A stretch of 36,618 bases of DNA from an uncultured Lachnospiraceae bacterium (GTDB lineage: Bacteria; Bacillota; Clostridia; Lachnospirales; Lachnospiraceae), in NCBI GenBank assembly GCA_934402515.1, contig CAKRTZ010000021.1, positions 1-36,618 of the forward strand. Reading direction: 5' to 3'. Below the pieces are notes generated by a model. The model searched no databases, was not told where the DNA came from, and was given only the letters and a program-made list of their open reading frames with translations. Below are positions 1 to 8,477 of the stretch, in pieces (positions within the stretch are counted from its first letter, which is position 1; the number at the start of each line of letters is the position of its first letter). The translations under genes and the position numbers were made by a program.

Positions 1-50
1 GATTTCACTGCATTTTAAGAAAGACCTGGGCAAAATTAAAGATTCTTGAC

Positions 51-1154
51 TTATATGCCCATCGTCTCCTTTGCCGCTGCTTTTTTCTTGAAAATCTCCT
101 GGAAGGACTGTTCATAAGGGGCGGTGGCGATGCCATACTCGGTGACGATGCCGGTGATGAGGTCGTTGTCGGTGACATCGAAGGCAGGGTTAAAGACCTT
201 GACTCCTTCGGGAGCCATGCGTTCCTTGTACCACATCTCGGTAACTTCCTCGGGTTTACGCTCCTCGATATGGATCTGGGCACCGGTAGGGGTCGCCATG
301 TCGATGGTGGAGGTGGGGGCGCATACATAGAAGGGCACGCCGTAGCGTTTTGCCACGGTTGCTACGACGCTGGTGCCAATCTTATTGGCGGTATCGCCGT
401 TGGCAGCCACTCTGTCACAGCCTACAAAGACCGCATTGACCCAGCCGTTTTTCATGACCATGGCAGACATATTGTCACAGATCAGCGTTACATCCACTCC
501 GGCAGAGTGTAATTCATAAGCGGTAAGTCGGGCACCCTGGAGAAGGGGTCTGGTTTCATCGGCAAAAACATGGAAGTTGTACCCTCTCTCCTGACCCAGA
601 TAAATGGGTGCAGTAGCTGTACCGTATTTGCTGGTGGCCAGCTGTCCGGCATTGCAGTGGGTGAGAATACCGTCTCCGGGTTTCACCAGGGTAAGTCCGT
701 ACTCTCCAATGGTTTTACATACCCAGGTGTCTTCCTCTTTGATCCGGACAGACTCTTCCTTTAATAAGTTTTTGATGGTGTCGACCGGTTCACCTGCATG
801 GTCTAATACCACCTGTTCCATTCTCTTCAATGCCCAGGAAAGGTTGACTGCAGTGGGCCGGGCGGAATCCAGGTAGTCTTTTGCCTTGCGAAACTGTTCC
901 AGGAAATTGTCATAGTCCTGGGTATCAATCTGTTTTGCCAGAAGATAAATGCCAAAGCCTGCTGCCACTCCGATTGCCGGAGCGCCTCTTACTTTTAACA
1001 GGTAGATTGCATCCCACATTTCCTGGGCGGTGTGAAGATGAATCATCTCTGTTTTCGTAGGCAGACTGGTCTGGTCAATAATTACCAGCGCATTATCCGC
1101 ATCGTCCAAAGCCACGGTTTCATAGTCTAAAATTGTCTTATTCTGTTCACTCAT
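51..1154 (-). CDS. mtnA: S-methyl-5-thioribose-1-phosphate isomerase
   Basis: This 367-residue protein belongs to the eIF2B-related aldose-ketose isomerases that turn 5-methylthioribose-1-phosphate into methylthioribulose-1-phosphate in methionine salvage. It is soluble and cytosolic. Visible family signatures are RGAPAIGVAAGFG near residue 56, NLSWAL near 104, the catalytic cysteine in THCNAGQLAT (Cys167) and the catalytic aspartate in GCDRVAANGDTANKIGT (Asp247). The length is normal for the family. The start has an AAAGGA-type ribosome site. The gene follows the YbaK-type gene after 118 bases that hold a tandem DnaA-box pair, so it may have its own promoter. No other salvage gene is visible. 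In some bacteria the same enzyme type also isomerises 5-deoxyribose-1-phosphate, and that role cannot be excluded. The family call is very secure. Confidence 0.96.
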   Translation of the reverse strand: MSEQNKTILDYETVALDDADNALVIIDQTSLPTKTEMIHLHTAQEMWDAIYLLKVRGAPAIGVAAGFGIYLLAKQIDTQDYDNFLEQFRKAKDYLDSARPTAVNLSWALKRMEQVVLDHAGEPVDTIKNLLKEESVRIKEEDTWVCKTIGEYGLTLVKPGDGILTHCNAGQLATSKYGTATAPIYLGQERGYNFHVFADETRPLLQGARLTAYELHSAGVDVTLICDNMSAMVMKNGWVNAVFVGCDRVAANGDTANKIGTSVVATVAKRYGVPFYVCAPTSTIDMATPTGAQIHIEERKPEEVTEMWYKERMAPEGVKVFNPAFDVTDNDLITGIVTEYGIATAPYEQSFQEIFKKKAAAKETMGI

Positions 1155-1192
1155 TTTTCCTTTATCCTTTCACTTGAATGGCGGTAAAAAAG

Positions 1193-1210
1193 TTATCCAC
1201 ATTATCCACA
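1193..1210 (+). promoter_or_regulatory. Tandem pair of perfect DnaA boxes
   Basis: Two abutting copies of the consensus DnaA box TTATCCACA lie in the 118-base gap between the YbaK-type gene and mtnA. The same 18-mer occurs in the opposite orientation at 14738-14755. A role in DnaA titration or local regulation is inferred; no replication gene is nearby. Confidence 0.6.
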
Positions 1211-1272
1211 TACTTAAACACAGCGATTTTACGCAGTTTTTACATATGACACACTTGTCACTGTCACAGGTG

Positions 1273-1758
1273 TCACTCTGCGGTATGAATGATCTGGGCA
1301 AACTCACCACGACATGCTTTGCATAAATCCTGGGGAGTCAATGTGATCTGCATCCCCAGTTTTCCGCCACTGACTGTGATTTCCGCCAGATTCTCTGCCG
1401 AATCATCAATACGGGTGACAAACTGTTTCTTCATGCCGATTGCGGTACAACCGCCACGGATGTAACCGGTGACTGCATTGATATCTTTGACCGGAAGCAT
1501 GGAGACCGACTTTTCTCCCACCGATTTCGCTGCTTTCTTTAAGTCCAGTTCCTCCGCAATGGGAATAACAAAAACAAAATAGTTTTTGCTGTTTCCCACA
1601 GTGACAAGGGTTTTATACATGGTATGATAGGGAAGCCCCAGTTTGTCCGCAATCTGGATTGCGTCCACAAACTCATCACATTCATAAGTGCGATAGGTAT
1701 AGGGAATTTTCATTTTCTCCAGCATACGCATCGCATTGGTTTTTAATTCTTTTGCCAT
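1273..1758 (-). CDS. ybaK: YbaK/EbsC-family aminoacyl-tRNA deacylase
   Basis: A 161-residue single-domain protein of the YbaK/ProX editing family, whose members hydrolyse mischarged Cys-tRNA(Pro) or Cys-tRNA(Cys) in trans in the cytosol. Family features visible are the N-terminal helix with MKIPYTYRTYECDE, the KTLV strand carrying the conserved lysine near residue 50, FVFVIP, and the glycine-rich segment GYIRGGCTAIGMKK near residue 105. The length is standard. The chosen ATG has an AGAGG ribosome site 8 bases upstream. The gene lies 27 bases after the last ABC permease gene with no terminator between them, so readthrough from that operon is plausible. The exact tRNA specificity cannot be read from sequence. 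Confidence 0.92.
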   Translation of the reverse strand: MAKELKTNAMRMLEKMKIPYTYRTYECDEFVDAIQIADKLGLPYHTMYKTLVTVGNSKNYFVFVIPIAEELDLKKAAKSVGEKSVSMLPVKDINAVTGYIRGGCTAIGMKKQFVTRIDDSAENLAEITVSGGKLGMQITLTPQDLCKACRGEFAQIIHTAE

Positions 1759-1785
1759 CGGAATACCTCTTTCCTTTTCTCTTTT

Positions 1786-3003
1786 TTATGTCCAACGAAT
1801 CCACCAGGTCAGTGGAAAGCAGTTTTGTAATAGTTTCAGTGCGGGGACATAATCCGCCAGATCAATGATAACCGGACTGAATACCAGGTTTGCCAGAAGT
1901 AACACCGGCATCGCCGCCGTGAGCCATTGCCTTTTGGGTAACAATGTCTGGACAAGCCATCCCGTTCCCCACAGAATCAAAACATACAACAATGTATGGG
2001 AAAATGCAAGCCATGGGGCATTGTTTTGTGTGCTGAACAAATCCAAGGCACGATATTCCGACAAGACTGACAATAAGGAACTTCCTGCATTGATTGCCAT
2101 GCCTGCCACCAGCGTAACTGCCACCGGGAAAAGCATTTCTACGGAGGCTGCCCAAAATCGGGCAATGGGCTGCCCGCTGAAGTAATACCGGCGCCGTTCT
2201 TTATCCTTATTACAATCCAATAACCCGATCCACAACATAAAATAAAGGAAAAAGCCGTATAAGACATGGGTATCCGGAAGCGCTGCCTTTCTCCGGACTT
2301 GTGGCAGAGTGTTGCCTACGTCTTTCACTCCTTCCACTTCACGTTGCTCCGTTTCTACAGTCTGATAAGTAAAGTGAAAAGTACTGCCATCCCCCAGACG
2401 GTTCCGGTACGCTTCCAAGGCCGTGGATTCATCCGCTTTCAGTTCCGGTGTGTCTGCCACATATCCGGCAAAGATTTCTCCTGCATAAACCTCAAATAAG
2501 ATGGCATAAATCTTTTCCTGTATGATAGGTGTCAGACTGGATGCCGGAGACTGATAGACCGTAATGTCCTGTCTTCCTTCATTGTTTATCATTCTGACAC
2601 CAATGTCATAAGGTATCACAAAACCGCATTCTGCCTGGTCTTTTATCACTTTCTCCCTGCAGACATCCCTGTCAGATTCCAGCGTCACATGGAATAGTGC
2701 GTCCTGATTTTCCCGCAATAGTTTTTCCCGCACCACCTGTTGCAGTTGTACTTGTCTGGACAATTCTGTTTCCGTTAGTCCTTTGTTTATTTCGGTTTTC
2801 TCACTGCCGGACTGCGTAGGTTCTCCCTCCAGCCACTCTGCCGGTTCCAGGTAGATACTGACCTGTACGCCCTCCATGGGCTCAGCACTTTGTCTCTGCC
2901 ACAGACACAATACCAGAAAAAAGCCTGTCAGCAATGCCCAGAAATACACTTGTCTGCCTTTCTGTTTCCCTATTAAATTGACCCATTTACTCAATCGCTT
3001 CAT
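1786..3003 (-). CDS. ABC-2 type transporter permease (second subunit)
   Basis: A 405-residue integral membrane protein with the ABC-2 exporter layout: one N-terminal membrane span (about residues 20-36), a large extracytoplasmic domain (about 40-235, containing CGFVIPYD as in YhgE/CcmB-like permeases), then roughly five spans from residue 245 to the end. It is 63 bases downstream of a second permease of the same plan and in the same operon as an ATPase, so the two probably form a heterodimeric export channel. A GGGAG element about 12 bases upstream supports the start. The substrate is unknown; related systems export peptides, drugs or wall components. Confidence 0.82.
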   Translation of the reverse strand: MKRLSKWVNLIGKQKGRQVYFWALLTGFFLVLCLWQRQSAEPMEGVQVSIYLEPAEWLEGEPTQSGSEKTEINKGLTETELSRQVQLQQVVREKLLRENQDALFHVTLESDRDVCREKVIKDQAECGFVIPYDIGVRMINNEGRQDITVYQSPASSLTPIIQEKIYAILFEVYAGEIFAGYVADTPELKADESTALEAYRNRLGDGSTFHFTYQTVETEQREVEGVKDVGNTLPQVRRKAALPDTHVLYGFFLYFMLWIGLLDCNKDKERRRYYFSGQPIARFWAASVEMLFPVAVTLVAGMAINAGSSLLSVLSEYRALDLFSTQNNAPWLAFSHTLLYVLILWGTGWLVQTLLPKRQWLTAAMPVLLLANLVFSPVIIDLADYVPALKLLQNCFPLTWWIRWT

Positions 3004-3066
3004 TGCGCCGGTTTTCTCCCGTGATTCCTTATTGTTGTTACAGATAACGCTTTCTTTTTCGGGTAT

Positions 3067-4317
3067 TTATCTGGTTCTGTACTTCTGGACAGCCCCTGCT
3101 CCTGCGAGAAAACAGAGGGTTGTGAAAAGGCAGGCTGTTATCTGTCCGGACTGCTCTGCCCACAGGGTTCCGATTCCATTCCCCTGTACTGCGGCACTTT
3201 GCAACTGTAACATCCAGTTAGTCGGCAGATAGGTGCCGATTGCGTTGATTTCTTTCGGCAGAAACGCTGCAGGAATCAATCCCCCGGATAGAAGCAACAT
3301 GCCAATAGAAAGGATAGCAAGTGTTATAATTGACAACCCTTGTTCTTTCACAAGAGTGTATAGGAAAAGCTGTAGGGAGGAAACCACCATGGCAGTCAAA
3401 AGCAGGGTCAGAACAAGTCCCCCATTCCAGTTGACTGTAACATCCACATAGTGCCTTAACACCTGATCCAACAGAAACAGATACCCAATCTGCAAAAGAA
3501 ACAGCCAGCATCCTTCCACCAGCCACAGTGTAGTGATCTGCTTTCCTGTAGAGATCCCTGCCCTGTGTAACATCCGTCCCGTCTGTTCCGGTGCAGGCAG
3601 CTGCAGAAAGGATGCTCCCATCCCCCAGAGCATGGTAATCAAAATTCCTGCAGAAATGCCATAAAACAGTGGCAAATCCACTTTTCCTGTCACGTTGACT
3701 GTCTCAGTCGAAAAAAGTTTTCCCCGTTTTAAGGCTCTGTCCAGATTCCATTCATCAATATCCTGCTCATACTGATGAAGATGTTCCATTGCCTGAGGTG
3801 TTTCGCTCTGCTGCGCTGCCAATGTGTCCGCCGAGATCGCAAGATCATAGACTGCATAGGTCTGTGCCTGGGCTGTGGTAAGTAAACTTGCCCCTGAAGC
3901 AAGGAGTTCCCCAAACACGGTACTCTCAAAAGTGGCAGCCAGAGGCATATAAACCTGCACCGGGGTGTTGGTGCCATTCATAATGTCCTCCAGCACATTC
4001 TGAGGCACTACCATCACCGCCAGTACCTCGCCTTCCTGCAGTTGGAGAAAGGCATCCTCCCGGTCCTCTATCTGGAACTTGCAGGCGGTCCGCACGGAAT
4101 CCATCTGCTGTACGAATTTGATGAGCATCGGGGTATAACGGCTGTCATCTTCCACCACAATGGCTACCTTCTGCTGTCGGTAAAGCTGCTCTCCATAAAG
4201 AAATTTCTGTGCGCCGAACACTAAACACGACATGCTGGCAAGCAGTACCACTGTGATAAAAAGCTGCGCAGGGAGCAGGCGCAGGCTGCGTTTCCATGTG
4301 ATGCGAAGATATTGCAT
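3067..4317 (-). CDS. ABC-2 type transporter permease (first subunit)
   Basis: A 416-residue protein with one N-terminal span (residues 18-38), an extracytoplasmic domain of about 180 residues that includes LAVMVVPQNVLEDIMNG, and a C-terminal block of about five to six spans ending in a short basic tail. This is the ABC-2 membrane family, most like the YhgE/YfiM exporters. The start has a perfect AAGGAGG ribosome site. It is separated from the upstream anchored-protein gene by 63 bases containing one copy of the TAACTATTCAG motif. With the neighbouring permease and the ATPase it makes a complete exporter. The cargo is not evident. Confidence 0.83.
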   Translation of the reverse strand: MQYLRITWKRSLRLLPAQLFITVVLLASMSCLVFGAQKFLYGEQLYRQQKVAIVVEDDSRYTPMLIKFVQQMDSVRTACKFQIEDREDAFLQLQEGEVLAVMVVPQNVLEDIMNGTNTPVQVYMPLAATFESTVFGELLASGASLLTTAQAQTYAVYDLAISADTLAAQQSETPQAMEHLHQYEQDIDEWNLDRALKRGKLFSTETVNVTGKVDLPLFYGISAGILITMLWGMGASFLQLPAPEQTGRMLHRAGISTGKQITTLWLVEGCWLFLLQIGYLFLLDQVLRHYVDVTVNWNGGLVLTLLLTAMVVSSLQLFLYTLVKEQGLSIITLAILSIGMLLLSGGLIPAAFLPKEINAIGTYLPTNWMLQLQSAAVQGNGIGTLWAEQSGQITACLFTTLCFLAGAGAVQKYRTR

Positions 4318-4380
4318 CCTGCACCTCCTTTTCTCTTTCTAAATTTAGATATTGATAACTATTCAGTCCCTCATTATAGT

Positions 4381-5601
4381 TTACCAGATGCTCTGCAGCT
4401 GTCCTAACAGTTCCTCTGCATCTGCCAGCATATCGTCCAGGTCTTTCTTCAATGCTTCCAGTTCCCAGACTTTTACGGTGTCCAGATCCTCCTCCGGCTG
4501 TTCAATGATGCCATCCCAGGATGCCAGTTCCGATTCTCCGTCAATCTGTATCAGCTTTTCCCCGTCCTGTTCAATGACCACATCATCCAATGCGATATGA
4601 AATCCTCTGCTCTTTTCCTTCCATTCCACATTTCCCCGGAAGGTATGCTGTTTTCCGGCTAACATTCCCTGTTTCCAGATAATGCTTCCCTGTAAAGCAA
4701 TCGCCCGGTTTGCATCCGTCTGGCGTTCCAAAACGAGGGTCAAATTCGCCCGGTCCGACTCCTGTTTGCATTCCAGTGTCTGTAATTTGTCTCCCTGCAA
4801 GGTGAGGGTGGTGATTGCCCCCGGCAATAGCTCCTGGGGTACTTCCATGTTAATTCCGCGGATGGTATTATCCTTTGACAAATCCAGATAAATGGTCATG
4901 GGTTTCGCTTCATCCAACAGCGTCAAACCCAATAAATCTGCGGTTTCTTCCACTGCTTTGGCAGAAACATCCAGTCTAAACCGTTCCGTTTCCTTCTCCC
5001 CGTTTGCCCCTCTGGTGTATTCCCCGGTATCTGTCACTGTCAGTTCCTTTGCCAGTTGTTTCAGTTCCTTTTTATGGGCTTTCAGCCAATCCTCCGTTAC
5101 CAATTCTGCCGGTTCCGGAAAGGTCTGAAACAAAGTCAGTCCCGTGTCGATGGCAAAAGGTTCTTTAAAAAATTTCGGTGCCATGAGATACAGCATCTGT
5201 CCGTCCAGATAGGCATCCATGTTTCCCAGGGAAAAACGTAACACCTCCAGTTCCACATTAGCATCTGCCCGGTGCTGGTTTACGGAACGTTTGGCATCAT
5301 AATTGAGGGCAAGGGTGATATTTAAATCTTTCATGCCACTGACCCGGAGCTGTCCCTGATACTGGGTATCTCCATTTACATAACTTTTTATCAGTTCCTG
5401 TGGGTCTAAGCCATATAAGAGAAAGGCAGAATCCTGGGAGGTTTCTTCCAGAAAGTTTTTGCCTGCCAGCAACAGGCGGATTTCCGGTTTCTTTAACAAG
5501 TTAACAGTACAAATCACCCCTGCAAGTATGAGAACCGCCAGGACAATTCCTATCGTTATCCAGATTTTACGTTGTTTCATTGTTTTCATTTTAACAACCA
5601 T
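4381..5601 (-). CDS. Membrane-anchored extracytoplasmic protein of an ABC operon, function unknown
   Basis: I do not recognise a named family with certainty; it resembles uncharacterised clostridial proteins encoded with ABC exporters. From the ATG at 5601 it has about 406 residues: a short basic N-terminus, one membrane span (ITIGIVLAVLILAGVICTV), then a long beta-rich extracytoplasmic region and an acidic, leucine-rich, coiled-coil-like C-terminus. An upstream in-frame ATG at 5718 would overlap the ATPase gene by about 60 bases and has no properly spaced ribosome site. The 5601 start has AAAAGG close by, and 5589 is an alternative. Its position between the ATPase and the permeases suggests a dedicated partner of the exporter (inference). 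Confidence 0.7.
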   Translation of the reverse strand: MVVKMKTMKQRKIWITIGIVLAVLILAGVICTVNLLKKPEIRLLLAGKNFLEETSQDSAFLLYGLDPQELIKSYVNGDTQYQGQLRVSGMKDLNITLALNYDAKRSVNQHRADANVELEVLRFSLGNMDAYLDGQMLYLMAPKFFKEPFAIDTGLTLFQTFPEPAELVTEDWLKAHKKELKQLAKELTVTDTGEYTRGANGEKETERFRLDVSAKAVEETADLLGLTLLDEAKPMTIYLDLSKDNTIRGINMEVPQELLPGAITTLTLQGDKLQTLECKQESDRANLTLVLERQTDANRAIALQGSIIWKQGMLAGKQHTFRGNVEWKEKSRGFHIALDDVVIEQDGEKLIQIDGESELASWDGIIEQPEEDLDTVKVWELEALKKDLDDMLADAEELLGQLQSIW

Positions 5602-5656
5602 GCCTTTTCGCAGTTTTGGTTTTCCATTGAACCGGTTAATATCTGCCCCGAATCGG

Positions 5657-6331
5657 TTAAAATTTCGATACCAGAGGAATGCCCCGGAGAGTGGGGTCTG
5701 TCTCGGTAAGTTTTCCATCCCTTAAAATCAAAAGCCTGTCACACAGCTTTAATTCCTGTTCCTCATGGGTGGTGATGAGGATGGTGCCTCCCTGGCGCTT
5801 GTAGGTGGTAAGATAAGCCGCAATTTCCTCCTTGGCGATCAGATCCAGGGCGGCTCCCGGCTCATCCAAAATGAGGATCTGGGGATGTCCTGCCAGGGCA
5901 CAGCCGATGCTGACCCGTTTCTTTTGTCCACCGGAAAGTTTTTTTACCGTCTTTCCCACAAGAGGGGATAATCCCAACTCCGCCAGGATTCCTCCCTCTA
6001 ACTCCTTTGTCAACATTTTCTTATCGGGATACCAGAGCCGCAGATTATCCCACACTTTTAATTCTTCAAATAAGGTATTTTCCTGAGGCACAAAGCCCAC
6101 GATTTTCTGAAAAAGGGTTTTATCCCTGCAGGCATCCTGTCCTTCATAGAGAATCTGTCCGGCTTTTGGTTTTCTCATTCCTGCCAGGATACCCAGCAGA
6201 GTGGACTTGCCACAACCGTTTTTCCCCACAATGCCCACACACTGCCCCTTCTCTGCGGAGAAGGACAGTCCCTGTAACACCTGGTGTTTTCCGTATGCAA
6301 ATTGTAGATCTTTTACTTCGATGGATGGCAT
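5657..6331 (-). CDS. ABC transporter ATP-binding protein
   Basis: A 224-residue nucleotide-binding subunit with all canonical motifs: Walker A GKNGCGKSTLL near residue 37, Q-loop in VPQENTLF, signature LSGGQKKRVSIG near 133, Walker B ILILDEPGAAL near 153 and the H-loop histidine in TTHEEQ near 188. It should power the two ABC-2 permeases encoded downstream. Its start overlaps the end of a 39-codon open frame by 19 bases, which would allow translational coupling. The C-terminus lacks any accessory domain. Specificity cannot be inferred. Confidence 0.95.
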   Translation of the reverse strand: MPSIEVKDLQFAYGKHQVLQGLSFSAEKGQCVGIVGKNGCGKSTLLGILAGMRKPKAGQILYEGQDACRDKTLFQKIVGFVPQENTLFEELKVWDNLRLWYPDKKMLTKELEGGILAELGLSPLVGKTVKKLSGGQKKRVSIGCALAGHPQILILDEPGAALDLIAKEEIAAYLTTYKRQGGTILITTHEEQELKLCDRLLILRDGKLTETDPTLRGIPLVSKF

Positions 6332-6432
6332 GATGGTTCTCCTGGTTGTTTCATGTAACTAACTATTCGGAACCCCATTCGCAAAACCGCATCTTCGATG
6401 CTTTCCTTTTGCTCATGTGGTTTTCTCGCCAT
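6313..6432 (-). CDS. Possible 39-residue leader ORF ahead of the ABC ATPase
   Basis: An open frame beginning MARKPHEQKESIEDAVLRMG has an AGAAAGGC ribosome site about 6-8 bases upstream and ends inside the ATPase start region. A longer reading from 6558 exists but has no good ribosome site and would cross the terminator of the butyrate operon. No protein family is recognised. The last third is encoded by a copy of the dispersed TAACTATTC repeat, so the frame may be partly accidental. If translated, it would couple translation into the ATPase gene. Confidence 0.4.
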   Translation of the reverse strand: MARKPHEQKESIEDAVLRMGFRIVSYMKQPGEPSCHPSK

Positions 6433-6500
6433 ATAAACTTGCCTTTCTGTATGCATGCAAGCATGCACAGAAGTCAAGTTTGCATGGCTCTGAATAGTTA
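6360..6500. repeat. Inverted TAACTATTC-type repeat ends flanking the ABC operon promoter region
   Basis: TAACTATTCGG on the plus strand (6360-6370) faces CTGAATAGTTA (6490-6500), making inverted ends about 140 bases apart. The left arm continues AACCCCATTCGCAAAACC, which closely matches a repeat in the glmS leader (19397-19425). A third single copy, TAACTATTCAG, is at 4356-4366. The element holds the ribosome site and start of the small ORF and a TGCATGC palindrome. Confidence 0.5.
6452..6467. promoter_or_regulatory. Palindrome TGCATGC-AA-GCATGCA, candidate operator
   Basis: A perfect 7+7 inverted repeat with a 2-base spacer lies 20 bases upstream of the small ORF and downstream of a TATAAT box. 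Its position in a probable leader suits a repressor operator, but no regulator is encoded nearby and the protein that would bind is unknown. Confidence 0.4.
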
Positions 6501-6501
6501 C

Positions 6502-6530
6502 ATTATACCCGTTTTTCTTCATAAAAGAAA
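6502..6530 (-). promoter_or_regulatory. Putative promoter of the ABC exporter operon
   Basis: A perfect -10 box TATAAT (6502-6507) stands 17 bases from a poor -35 match TTTCTT (6525-6530). It is the only plausible promoter between the butyrate operon terminator and the ABC genes. Confidence 0.45.
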
Positions 6531-6533
6531 CTA

Positions 6534-6572
6534 CAAAAGCCCCGGTCTGTATATACATACAGCCGGGGCTTG
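6534..6572 (-). terminator. Rho-independent terminator of the butyrate operon
   Basis: A hairpin with arms AAGCCCCGG and CCGGGGCTT plus an inner CTGTAT/ATACAG stem is followed on the minus strand by TTTTG. It lies about 38 bases past the etfA stop codon. Confidence 0.9.
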
Positions 6573-6609
6573 CGTTTCTTTATTTCAGATTCTTTTCAAA
6601 AGTCCGAGA

Positions 6610-7662
6610 TTAGTTCTGAACTTTTGCAGCCTTTGCAGCTTTGATTTTCTCGGTCAACTGAGGAACGATCTTGTTCAGGTCGCCTACTACACCGTAGTCA
6701 GCTACATCGAAGATGGGAGCATCTTCATCTTTGTTGATCGCGATGATGATGTCAGACTCTTCCATACCAGCTACGTGCTGGATTGCACCGGAGATACCGA
6801 TTGCAAAGTATACATGAGGACGAACGGTCTTACCGGTCTGTCCAACCTGTAAATCCTTGGGTTTCCAGCCCGCATCTACAACTGCGCGGGAGCAGGATAC
6901 AGTACCACCTAATACTTCAGCCAGATCCTCAAGAAGTTTGAAGTTCTCAGCGGAACCAACACCACGGCCACCGGATACAAGAATCTTAGCGTCCATGATA
7001 TCTTCTACATCAGATACAGCCTTAACGATCTCTTTGATGGTTACATATTTGTTATTGGGAGTAAATCCAGGATTGAACTCCTCAACAACTGCTTTTGCAC
7101 CCTTAATGGGATCAATCTTCTGCATAACACCGGGACGAACAGTTGCCATCTGAGGACGGTTGTCCGGGCAGGCAATGGTTGCGATGGTGTTACCACCGAA
7201 TGCAGGACGGGTCATGAGCAGCTGATTGTGCTTCTGCTCTCTGCCCGGCATGGGCTGCAGAGGGAAATCGCCGATTTCGAGCTGTGTACAGTCAGCGGTT
7301 AAGCCGGTTGCTACACGAGCGGAAACGGTAGGTCCTAAATCACGTCCGATAGCGGTTGCGCCAACCAGAACGATTTCCGGTTTGTATTTCTCGATAACAG
7401 ATGCCAGTGCATGTGCATAAGGCTCTGTGCGGTACTCTTTTAACTCAGGGTCATCTACAACGATAACCTTATCTGCGCCGTACTCAGCAAGCTGATCTGC
7501 AAGGTTTTTGATACCGGAACCGATCAGAACTGCTACGACTTCCTGATTCAGATCGCCAGCCAGGTCTTTTGCTTTACCCAACAGCTCGAAAGCGATGGGG
7601 CTGATCTCATTGTCTACCTGCTGTGCGAATACATATACGCCCTTATATTCTTCTAAATTCAT
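6610..7662 (-). CDS. etfA: Electron transfer flavoprotein subunit alpha
   Basis: The alpha subunit of the ETF that works with butyryl-CoA dehydrogenase. In clostridia the Bcd-EtfAB complex bifurcates electrons from NADH to crotonyl-CoA and ferredoxin. The protein has the N-terminal ETF fold and the C-terminal FAD-binding domain with the family signature around LVSGGRGVGSAENF (near residue 230), SRAVVDAGW and GISGAIQHVAGM. There is no ferredoxin domain at the N-terminus. The open frame can be extended to a GTG at 7674, but the ATG at 7662 has AAGGTGG at the right distance and is preferred, giving 350 residues. It is the last gene of the operon and is followed by a strong terminator. Confidence 0.96.
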   Translation of the reverse strand: MNLEEYKGVYVFAQQVDNEISPIAFELLGKAKDLAGDLNQEVVAVLIGSGIKNLADQLAEYGADKVIVVDDPELKEYRTEPYAHALASVIEKYKPEIVLVGATAIGRDLGPTVSARVATGLTADCTQLEIGDFPLQPMPGREQKHNQLLMTRPAFGGNTIATIACPDNRPQMATVRPGVMQKIDPIKGAKAVVEEFNPGFTPNNKYVTIKEIVKAVSDVEDIMDAKILVSGGRGVGSAENFKLLEDLAEVLGGTVSCSRAVVDAGWKPKDLQVGQTGKTVRPHVYFAIGISGAIQHVAGMEESDIIIAINKDEDAPIFDVADYGVVGDLNKIVPQLTEKIKAAKAAKVQN

Positions 7663-7678
7663 CTTTGTCACCACCTTT

Positions 7679-8464
7679 TTAGATTACATGCTTTTCATCT
7701 AACTTGCCAACAATGTAGCTGACTGCATCTTCCGGAGACTCCGGAACAATTTTCTCACCAGCACCCTTACGAACCTTATCGGAAGCTTTTGCGATTTTGG
7801 TGGGAGAACCAGCCAGTCCTAAGTTAGAATCATCAACATCTACCAGATTTGCACGGCCCCAGGTTGTAATCTCTGCTGCGCATGCATCAAAGATTCCGCC
7901 GGGTGTCATGTAACGGGGATCGTTTAACTCAGCCAGAGCGGTGATCAAGCAGGGCATTTTAGCTTCTACCATATGATATCTGTCGTCATACTGACGTTTC
8001 ACGATAACTTTGTCACCCTCTACTTTAATCTCCTGTGCGTAGGAGATTACAGGGATTCCCAGATGCTCAGCGATCTGAGGACCAACCTGTGCGGTATCAC
8101 CATCAATAGCCTGACGGCCGGTGATGATCAGGTCATAATCCAGATTGCGGATAGCGCCTGCGATGGTTGTGGAGGTAGCCCAGGTATCTGCACCACCCAG
8201 TACACGGTCAGTTACAAGAATTGCCTTGTCTGCGCCCATAGCCAGAGCCTCACGCAGTACATCAGCTGCCTTCGGCAGACCCATGGTCAGAACGGTAACC
8301 TCAGCACCGAACTCATCTTTTAAACGAAGTGCTGCCTCTAATCCGGCTTTATCATCCGGGTTCATGATAGCGAGCATTGCACCTCTGTCAAGTGTTCCGT
8401 CCGGATTGAACTTTACGCCGCCCTTTGTATCCGGAACCTGTTTAATACAAACGATAACTTTCAC
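7679..8464 (-). CDS. etfB: Electron transfer flavoprotein subunit beta
   Basis: A 261-residue ETF beta subunit. Family marks are MKVIVCIKQVPDT at the N-terminus, NPDDKAGLEAALRLKD, the AMGADKAILVTD stretch and the signature GRQAIDGDTAQVGPQIAEHLGIPV (near residue 115). It binds nucleotide at the interface with EtfA and supplies the NADH-oxidising flavin in bifurcating complexes. The start codon is GTG with a perfect AGGAGG 9 bases upstream. It is 13 bases after bcd and about 16 bases before the etfA ATG, fitting stoichiometric expression of the complex. Confidence 0.96.
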   Translation of the reverse strand: MKVIVCIKQVPDTKGGVKFNPDGTLDRGAMLAIMNPDDKAGLEAALRLKDEFGAEVTVLTMGLPKAADVLREALAMGADKAILVTDRVLGGADTWATSTTIAGAIRNLDYDLIITGRQAIDGDTAQVGPQIAEHLGIPVISYAQEIKVEGDKVIVKRQYDDRYHMVEAKMPCLITALAELNDPRYMTPGGIFDACAAEITTWGRANLVDVDDSNLGLAGSPTKIAKASDKVRKGAGEKIVPESPEDAVSYIVGKLDEKHVI

Positions 8465-8477
8465 GTCTATTTACCTC

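Noticed and set aside
1..50. Further gene or terminator downstream of mtnA at the window edge
   Set aside because: Only 50 bases are available, with no open frame or hairpin that can be supported.
1245..1275. TGTCAC direct repeats near the YbaK stop codon as a terminator or repeat array
   Set aside because: Only short, imperfect pairing and no T-run; too few copies for an array.
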